A stretch of 64,000 nt of DNA from Macrocystis pyrifera (Eukaryota; Sar; Phaeophyceae; Laminariales; Laminariaceae): contig JASSKH010000021.1 in NCBI GenBank assembly GCA_031763025.1, positions 3,038,001 to 3,102,000 on the forward strand. The letters run 5' to 3'. The notes beneath the pieces are model-generated. The model saw nothing but the letters and a program-made list of their open reading frames with translations. It was not told where the DNA came from and searched no databases. A program made the translations under genes and the position numbers. Shown in pieces: positions 55,147-64,000 of the stretch (its first letter is position 1; each line of letters starts with the position of its first letter).

Positions 55147-58100
55147 CGTGCATCGACGAGCTAGCGTACCATGGTCGTGACTTGTATTGCGTACGAAAAC
55201 AGTGGCACGTCAGCATACAACGTGGGTGGTTCGGGTTGGACAAGCATTCCGGTACGCACGGTGTAACAGCAGTACATGCCACGAGTATTCCGACCGTATC
55301 CAAGCGAGCGTCGATCGTACCAGCACCTACAGCATCCGGATTGCTGGGGTCTCTTGCCCCACGAACACACTGCGAACCATGGAATCGCGTCTAAAGCTCC
55401 TGGGTGTGGCAGCATGCTGGTGCCGGGTTCGAGCATCGCAAATTGGCCCTTGGTCGGCTGCAGATCTGCGCAGATTGGGCTACACACACACACAATGCAA
55501 TACCAGTCCCAGACACACAAGACCGGCACATCCCCGTACCCGACTGGTTGGTCGGCGATATGAATTCTCTGACTCTACGAAAATAACTTCCGACGACGTC
55601 GTCGTGTACCGACTCACCTGATCTACAGGGGCTTCTCGTCCTGGAACAGGATATATGCCTGCCGGCCTCAGGTCACCAGCTGATGTGTCGCCTTCTCCGT
55701 CCTGGCTCGTTTCGTCTTCGGTTTGTACAGGTTTCGTAATTTTTTATTGGCATGTTCGTTCACGGGAAACGTATCCCCTTGGACCAAAAAAATGCGGCGA
55801 GACTAAACTAAACAACAGTGCATATACATATATATCTCTCAACAAACTGAAGTGACCGTAGATACCGCAAAGCAGTACGGAGTACATTATGCTATGCAGC
55901 ATGTACGAGTCAGGTACCAGGTGCAATATACTGTGAACCAATATCATTTTCAAAAGTGTTGCGAGGAACTCGCGCTGCATTCTGCGACAACGACGATTAC
56001 ATCCGTCATCAACTTGTGCGTGTTGGTTGACTGTGTGCGTCGTACTCTTCAGGTATACTCTCTATGGACCTCGGCGGCAAAACAATGGGTGGCAATTTCT
56101 CTTACGATAGCTCCAGGCAACTCGAAAGGGGTCCCCACCGGTATTTTAGAACTGGCTCGGCCCGTCAAACGTTTCTCAGAAGTTCGCCTTCCCTTGCGAT
56201 GCTATGTCACCACTCACTGAAGGATGAAGACTCTTCTGCAAACAGGCGATCAACCTCCACTGCCGTACCGTACTCACTCTCCGTCAAGACAGCCGCAACG
56301 TCGCAACTACTACATAGGTGTGGCGGTATACTGTACATAGGCTACCTAGATTTCCTGTGAACGTTTCCAAGCACGACTGGCTGCTGTGCTCGATCGCATT
56401 CGATGCCTTTCGCACGCGTCCCTGCATTGGTGTGAATCGTCGCAGGGCTTGATCGAGACCAACGAACGGAAGAGACAAGCATTTTACTTTTTCCCGTACT
56501 TCTGATTCATGGGTATGCTGCTAGACCGGGGTACTGGTGTTGTAGTAATCCGACCCTTGAACTGGTTTTCGGACTATGAATACACATATATATATACAAA
56601 AGCGATGACGATGTACTGTATTGTAGCCGTCCTTCCAGAATGCTCATGCTCCCGTCTGTACTGTCATGCATGTATGTGGTACCTGGCAAAGCGCGTCGGT
56701 GCTGACCACGGCCGAGATCGGGAGGTTTTTGCCTAGTCGATGGGCATCTGACGACGACGTCAATCACGCTAGAACCATCGGTAATGTGCTCCAAGCCAAG
56801 GCGGCATCGAGCGAAGTACACGGTTCTTTCATCATTAGGCTGACACCTGGGGGAGTACTTCGACCCACACCGTAATCCTTCTTATGGTACCTGATCGCAC
56901 ACCAGTTGCTACTGCTGTGCCTACTGCTGTGCGGTTTTCAACCACATGCCCGCGGCTTCATAGTGAGTCAAATATGCATATGCCTTGCGCTTACGACCTA
57001 GAATAAGGTATGGCATGGGCAAACGTGAGACTGACCACATCCATATGCTGCTTGCTGTTGTCGGTAGTTGATCGAGCAGCATTCTGGCGAGTCCTCTCAC
57101 CTCACCTCGTTGCTGCCGGTACGTTGAGGGCGGTCGTTGATTCTTCTCGTTGCAGCGGTGGTTTCAGTGCTCCACGCAACAAGAAGAATGGCGGTGTCGG
57201 CAACGAAGACTACTGCCTGCGCTTCGCGGTGCAGGAAATGCAAGCAGGGGATCTAGTTTTAGGTCCCACATATAGGGCATCAGGTATCGTATGTAAAACG
57301 CACTGCTGTGTGGAACTACGTAGACACCTAGTGTCTGGCACTAAATGTTTACGCTATATAGTCACACCCACTGTATGTATATGGCACCTAGTAAAATATC
57401 GTAAATAGTGCAACGCCAGGGTATGAAACTATTTATGCAACTACGCACCCTAATGCATACTTACTGTACTTGAATTATACGCACGTACATACAGTTTAGC
57501 CAGTAGCTTTGTATCAGGTAGTGGGATTGAAAAGCGTATGCACGATGTTAGTACATGCCACTTCACCATGGCAGGTGCCATGTACGGCCCGATACCCCTA
57601 CCGTACAGCAATGTGAAGGTAGCACTGTCATCTACAAGTCGAAGCCGGCCTTTAGTTACGTAAGACCGGTGTCAGGTACCGGTACGAGGAGGAATGCAAC
57701 ACGTGCGAGATTTTTGAGACGACGCCCCCCCTAGTTACTCGGAGCAGGTACCGCAGTGTTTACTGTGGTCCACTGCTGCAACCAACAGTGGGAAGCGGTA
57801 TCGAGAGCTCGTCGAAGCGGTGAATTGCTCAATGTGACGAACACGTGGAGAGGGACACGGCGGCGCCACGCTGCAGAGGACACGAAGGGCAGCGCCATGG
57901 GGAAGAAAGGGGAGGTCACAGATGCCGGTGTCCACGAATGCAGCAATTAACTGGTAGCATCATTTGTACGAAAAGAGCCCAGTCCGACTACTGTTCACTA
58001 AGTTGGGGCTGCAGCACTGCTGCCCCACCGTTTTGCTGTGGTGCACGGATTTTTCTTTTTTTTCTTTCAGTTTTGTTTCCTCGCCCGCCCGGGAGGGGGT

Positions 58101-59439
58101 TGGTGGGAGGGGCATTTTCATGTATGGGCGTAGTCCTATGACTAGTGTCCCTCACATCCCCATATTGCGGGCATGGAGCACGTCGGGTTTTCACCGACCA
58201 GGCAGGCACTGCTTGCACCAGGCGCGAAGTGCCGTGAGTTGTTGCGTGGGTCGCACGAAGGGTGGGCTGCATTCTGCCAAGAACCGTTTTCGAGGCGAAT
58301 TTCCTTCGCGTGAAGGACAGCACAAGGGATTGATTTGGTTTTTGGTGTGGCAACTTCCAGAGAACGCAATGGGCTACCTACGTAACTGCCTCGTATGTGT
58401 CTTATCATATACGCACTACGTGATACGACCATCCCTCATTTGCGGAGGGAAGGTTCGCCCCCGCAAAAAAAAAGTTGAACTCGGCCGCCAGCCGTCGTGA
58501 CCGCAAAAAAGAAAACTACTCTGGCTGTCGTAGTGAGAGGCGTGTTTTACGGCGTCGCCGCCAACCGACGGCAACCCAACCTATCCATGTACCAGGTATT
58601 ATAGGGGGGACGTATTGACACTTGACATTTTATTATATCATAGGAGGCAGGGGCTAGCACTTGATATCGCTGTCGACGAGTAAGAAGGAGATGTATGTGT
58701 GGTAAGGTTGCCTGCTGGACCTGGATAGTACGAACACGAGGGAACCACCGGGTCACCTATTTATTCTTCTCTTTATAGCACGGTTTTCTATTCTTTCCTC
58801 GAGTTCGAGCAGGGTACGATGAATTTTGCGGTTTGGCTTCTATCTCGCTTGTTTCTTTGTTGCTCTCCGCCCTTCGTTTGGTACTTTTCTTCTTGTTGTC
58901 GCTGGTTCATCCACGCAGCAGTTATCTGTTGCTCTTCAGCACGTGCACGGCAACAGGTGTTGCTCGTGAGTGTTAATGATCTCCATTCGTTTCCGTCAAT
59001 GTTCGTCACTACGTTTCATACATATATATATATACCTCTTGTATACCTCGCTTTTGTTAGTCTTAATTTATTGTATTACTACCGAACATCGTACATTGCC
59101 AAATATTTCGCTGACGTTGATTCAGTTGTGATTGATTATGTATTATATATCTTACAGCGTGTGACCTGCTAAAAGTGCGACGACATACCATCTGTTGCGT
59201 CAAGATGTGTACTATTAATACTAATTGTATCGATTCATCGCACAATTGAGGTTGCACTTTGTTTTTGCCCTTCTGAGGCATTATGTTTCGACCGGTCAAG
59301 TTCCTGAAGTGATGCAACTATGGGTTAGTATGACATTCTTCCAACACACAACATCTCCTTCATGACTCGAGCACAGACACATTGATTGGTCTGGTCGCCC
59401 CAACAAATTTCTTCGAAGGCGCGTTTCGGGTGAGATATT

Positions 59440-59463
59440 GAGCTCCTCGTGCAAGGAGCTCTC
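59440..59463. mobile_element. Mirror copy of the GCTCC hairpin terminus
   Basis: GAGCTCCTCGTGCAAGGAGCTC preceded by CGTTTCGGGTGAGATATT; inverse of 44,124-44,150. Confidence 0.55.
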
Positions 59464-60097
59464 ACGGAATTAGCCACCACCCCACGGTGGCAATGCTCAG
59501 GGTCTCTATGTATACGCATACTTCTTGTGTCGCTACGGCGGTGTAATATGAATAATAAGGATGAGCAGTGGGTACACTGATGCACTTGGTTTGACAGTGC
59601 ACCGTACCCATTTTACCAGGACTCGAAGAAGGTGTGTCTGCGGCCTGCCAGGCACATATCGTACGTGGCACAACGTATTCACACACAAGCGGGTTCCAGG
59701 AAGGCGAACAACACGCTATACCGTCCGGCCGTAAAACCCGGAATAAGCTCCATATGTCAAGACTGACGGCATCCACTTGGCCGCAAGATATGGCGAACAC
59801 ATCGATAAAGACAGAGTTTGTCCATGAGTTGTGGTTCCGATATATGGGTATTTGTTCGGAGCTTGGGCAGGCATTATTTGTTTGGGATTCTTTCCTCCTG
59901 CAGTAAACTCTGTATAGTTTGTATCCAGTCCATATACCAATACGCGTCAATACACCGACAGAAATTGGACTCCTCACGTGTCGACAGGATCGCATCGACA
60001 GCGGGAAGATGCCCAGGGCACTTGTTTCTTTCTGCAAACCGTACAAGGCTATTGCAAGAAACGCCTGACAAAATACCAGAGCAACGTGCTGAGCCAC
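59462..60097 (-). other. Mirror copy of the unproven 211-codon open frame
   Basis: Identical in length and predicted sequence to 43,492-44,127. Identity only reflects the duplication and is not independent evidence of coding. Confidence 0.2.
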
Positions 60098-60953
60098 GTG
60101 GAAACCCTAGGGAACAACTAACGCTGCACGGAAACCATTTGGAAACAGGAAATTGGCCATGGCGGTGCGGATGGATAGTACTAAAAACGTCGACGGTCAC
60201 AATAGGTTGGACAAGTACACATTTCATGCATCAGAGTTGAAACATCTCTACCGGCAAGCTAAGTATGTACCAACAATACTCGTTTCTAGAGTTCGGGAAC
60301 CTACACCACTGCGACACAGAGCTATAGTTGGGGACGCGCCGCATGCGTTGCGTTCACCCACCAACCCGCCCGCCACCGGAGAGAGGTTGAGTCGCTTCCG
60401 CCAACCTCCCACCCCCGATATCTGCGGATTGGTCTTTTGTCACGGGTCATGCGTGACATCGTGACCGGCTTCGTGGCGGTACGTTTATGTGGGGACCTTC
60501 ATAGGACGGCACATCGTACCCTCGAGGCAATAGCCGCCATGCACGAGTATGGAGTCCGTTTCCTGGGATGCTCTACAACTGTCGGCATTGCGCTCGGTTT
60601 CAAGGCTTCCGAGGGGGGTTCTGGCTCATCCCGGATTTGTTGCAGTTTTGGCTTGGTCGTTATCGCGGACGAGCTACGTGTCGATCTTTAAACTGTTTTT
60701 GATCTCGCACGAGACCACACTGGTTGGATCCTTCCACACACGGTTGTTCGCAATGAGAGCGCACTCCTTTCTCCTGTATAGCTCTTCGCCCAGTTTACAA
60801 TAGGCTTGGATGGTGTGATATCTGGTGTGGCGAACGCACCGGACTCATGGGTCGAGATAAAAACATAGGGTGTGTGAAAATAATATTTACGTTCCGTGAA
60901 TCCTAGTCGAAACAGGGCGTAGGGAAAATACAGAGCATCGTACTCTCACTCAC

Positions 60954-61199
60954 CGCGTTCCTCGCTGTAGTTTACCATGCCACAGGCTCCGTCTCTAATA
61001 AACTCGTCGTTGCACGGGGTTGAGTCGAAGCTGGCCGCCATGTCGAATCAGACACTGAGCGAGATGGCGTCGTCGTCGCCGACGTTGTCGTTGACGCACG
61101 GGGGACTGGGGTCGACGCAAAAAATCCACGGTTAAACTTGTCCTCACAGGAGTTTTCACCGCTGACACAGGTGCACTCGCGGCAATCCCCACCGTCGTA
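60954..61199 (-). pseudogene. Mirror copy of the relic LNR / Cys-module exon
   Basis: Inverse of 42,385-42,631. Here the A run after CVSG is one base shorter, so the frame continues into ENSCEDKFNRGFF. The second frame shift, the in-frame TGA, the Arg in place of Cys and the lost final cysteine remain. The defects shared by both arms are therefore real lesions. Confidence 0.8.
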
Positions 61200-61839
61200 G
61201 TTGCAGGCGGTTGCAGCACATTGATTCAGAACCATTAACAAGGAACTAAAGCGTAGAACCCACGTGCCAGCATCGCTGCTGCTATCGGATGTACCTAAGA
61301 TTTACATGTGTACGTATGTGGAGGTTTAGCAACAAGCAAAAACAACGGATGATGTGGTACAGTGCTGCTGTATAGTTGTACTTCTAAAACACGATGTGTG
61401 TGCGTTTCTTGTAATAATCGCTTTTATGGGATGATTGATGCCGATATTCTCACAATACGTATGCACGTGGCTATTTCCCCCCGAAAACTACCTCGTGTTC
61501 ATGCAGTAGTGCATAGACGGGCAATGTGTTGATCTACACGAGATATTCATTGTGTGAGAGGATAGGGTTAGGTGGAAATAATGCATCGATCACGTAAGCT
61601 ATAGAACTATTCGAAAACGCTCTCCGTTATGGACCGCCCGATTTCGTGGTGTTTGTGCTTGGAAGAGATATGAAAAATCGCGCCGCCAAATACTCATTCA
61701 CTAAGACCTACCCGGTATCTCCTAACGCCTAAATGAAAACCGAAACCATACAAGGTAATGCATCAATCCATAAACTATTAACCAGAGGGCTTGTAATGAC
61801 CCGATTGTCCGGGCATGGCGGGACCGAAACTGTATACAG

Positions 61840-61978
61840 GCGATGGGCCGGGCCGGGCCCGGCCGAGAAAGTTGAAAATGTGATGGGCCGTGCCGGGCCG
61901 TGATAGTTTGAAAATGTGACAGACTGGGACGCGGCCCGGAATTGTGAAGTTCAAAGGGCTGGGCCGTGCCGCGGTCCA
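61840..61978. repeat. Mirror copy of GGCCCGGCCC minisatellite cluster 2
   Basis: Inverse of 41,605-41,745, with the same GC-rich/AT-rich alternation. Confidence 0.72.
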
Positions 61979-62809
61979 CGAGTTGTAGACTCTCTATTGG
62001 CCCCTCGACCCTGCCCATAAAGCGTCCAACCTCTTTTCGGGAGCCGGCCCGGCTCGAGGCCCATGCGTTGTGGTGTACCTCCTGGTGTCTCCACGAACTC
62101 CTCTGTGCGCTGACTCTTCGCCTGTGCTGATCTGCTTATCATGGTGAAATGCAGCTTCCACTCCGTGTGCAGATATTTCAAGAAAGCCTTAGCGCCATTG
62201 TGGTCGTACAGGCCGTCCTTCGTGGTCTCCACGAAGAAAGCAGCATTTAACACTATCAACGTCGTTCGACCAGGACGGAACTGCTGGAGGAAAAATCACG
62301 GGAATCATCTGACCGAACGTAGCAGCGACGTTCACGTTCGTGTATGTCGTTGTCGAACTAGGGAAGAGTACTGCTGACGCTGCAGTGGACCAGAAACCCC
62401 CGCAAAACGATATCCAGCGTTTTATTTGCCTTGTTCGGAGGACAACTCAAGATACATAGCAGGTGTTAGTAGGGCATCTTGTGTTGCAGCAGCAGGTAGG
62501 TACAGGTGCTGCGGGTATCGCAGCGGCAGGAGGAGTGTTCGTGGTCCACCAGTCGAGGCAGCTGTCATCGGGCCGGGTTGTTGGTAGTTCGGAAATGTCT
62601 GGGTAGCGGGTCTGCGTATCTCCCGGGCCGGAACCAGCTGGCCCAACGAAGTCAGAAAAGAAACACACAAACGAAAAATAGACACACAACTATATAAAAG
62701 ATGAAAAGCACATCAGCAATAATGTGTGCAACGGTTAGGATAGGACAAGCCCTGGGCCGAGTTGTGAGCCAGCCTGTCACACTCCGATTCAAGCAATTGA
62801 CGGGCCACC

Positions 62810-62975
62810 TAGCGCTCGCCGCCGATGTCATGGGCCGGACCGGGCCCGGCCGGGACGTGATGTTTTGAAAAGCTGATAGGCACGGCGGCCCATCCTTTAA
62901 AAATCGGATGGGCAGGGCCGGCCTGCGGCCGATGCTCTGAAACATTGATGGGCCGGGCCGTGCCTTGGCTCACCG
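62810..62975. repeat. Mirror copy of GGCCCGGCCC minisatellite cluster 1
   Basis: Inverse of 40,605-40,765. Confidence 0.72.
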
Positions 62976-63527
62976 AATGAATTTTTCGATGGGCTGGCCA
63001 ACTACCATCGACCCATGACACGCCCTAGTCTAATTGATATGCCATACGTATAGCTTGGCTATTAATCGTCTTCTCTATATTCCACAAACAAACCGCAACG
63101 ATGTATTCATTACAGTATTCGATGGCCATAAAGTATAACTTGTCAACATCCATCATCTGGAACCGAATATACTTAGTCATGCATGTCCTGATTCAAGGCA
63201 TATGCATACTGTAAAGTAGTGCAGAAATCCGTCACCTCCATAAACCAACCACACTACAACGAGGGATATATCGGCGGAAGTGAAAAATACTCGGAACAGA
63301 GGACACGAGTGTGTTGCTGCACCACACGGCCCCGGTGTTCGTGTGCCTGTATTTACCTAGAGTATTACACGTTCCACCGCGAGCAGAAGGGACTATTCTG
63401 CCCTGCTCGAACCTATCAACCACCAACGTTCCTAACAACAAACTCACTTGTTCTTCCAATCCTACTGAAGAATCATGGTGAGGTAACCAAAACACGGGTT
63501 TTCTGTTGTGCCGAATACGAAGACGTA

Positions 63528-63630
63528 CTATTACGGGGGTCCATAGTTAACAGGACCTATGATGTACATTAAAACCTATATATTTTTACTAACAAAATTT
63601 GGTCCCGTTAACTATGGACCCCCGTAATAG
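63528..63630. mobile_element. Mirror copy of the best-preserved palindromic MITE
   Basis: Inverse of 39,948-40,050 with the same terminal repeats. Being part of the duplicated arm, it is not a separate insertion. Confidence 0.88.
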
Positions 63631-64000
63631 AAATGTCAAGGGCAAAAACAAACCCTTTGAACTCCCCTCCATTTCACATTTCGACAATCCGTATACACCA
63701 GTAGTGCGTGCAATGCAAGTTATGTTGAGGAAACACTTATCCTGAAGATGCAAGTAATCTCGGCTTGATTGTCCACCAATCGTCATACCCAATTATGCCG
63801 AAGAATCTCGCGGGAACGTTTGGGATTACCCACAATACTCTACTGGACATCGTGGGCTCTGGCGGGACATCCCAGAGGTTCCCGTGGGGTGGGTCGCAGG
63901 TCTCCATGGGACACCATGGTATATGGTGGGTTCCAAGGCGTTCTACGATGGAGATTGACACTGACTCTCCCGAGGATCCTATGTCCCCCTACAATATAAT

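Larger units (their letters stand above)
53135..64000 (-). repeat. Right arm of the inverted duplication
   Basis: Reverse complement of 39,577-50,476, beginning exactly at the gap edge and continuing beyond the window. It is about 34 bp shorter than the left arm because of many one-base differences. Its genes and repeats are duplicates of those in the left arm and should not be counted as independent loci until the assembly is checked. Confidence 0.96.

Noticed and set aside
53135..64000. Counting the right-arm LNR relic, MITE and open frames as separate loci
   Set aside because: They are reverse-complement duplicates of left-arm features and probably an assembly redundancy.

Overview
This is eukaryotic nuclear DNA: spliceosomal introns with GT/AG borders, large introns, many short transposon relics, and two 100-base N gaps (16,636-16,735 and 53,035-53,134). 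The only clear genes encode secreted Lin-12/Notch-repeat (LNR) proteins with a 'DGGDCCECTC' signature and an F5/8 type C-like end. From general knowledge of such families I infer a stramenopile, most likely a brown alga. No marker gene in the window proves this.

Layout. 1-5.3 kb: no supported gene, plus a diverged tandem duplication (3.37-3.86 kb). 5.27-12.48 kb (minus): LNR gene A, five exons. 12.5-27.4 kb: repeat-rich spacer with tRNA-derived SINEs (a head-to-head pair at 17.0-17.74 kb and diverged copies), palindromic MITEs, minisatellites, an interstitial telomere-like tract and a degenerate ~60-bp array. 27.42-35.51 kb (plus): LNR gene B, six exons, the divergently oriented paralogue of A. 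35.5-39.6 kb: spacer with copies of a second short element ('GCTCC element'). 39.58-50.48 kb and 53.14-64.00 kb: two arms of a near-identical inverted duplication about 10.9 kb long, around a 2.6-kb unique stretch and the second gap. Each arm carries one relic LNR exon, one MITE, GC-rich minisatellites and a 195-270 bp tandem array. The right arm is most simply an inverted, unpurged alternative contig.

Genes A and B share the same design: a signal peptide with half an LNR; one (A) or two (B) symmetric phase 1-1 exons, each holding a Cys-rich module plus the next half LNR; a 401-nt exon starting the F5/8C-like domain; an exon of 147 (A) or 153 (B) nt; and a 24-nt terminal exon with the last strand. 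Every LNR is split by a phase-1 intron, so modules can be added without breaking frame. Gene B needs two single-base corrections at homopolymers. The inverted arms differ by the same kind of indel, so consensus errors are likelier than gene death. The products are expected to be secreted or wall-associated and to bind calcium and perhaps glycans; this is inference from the domains.
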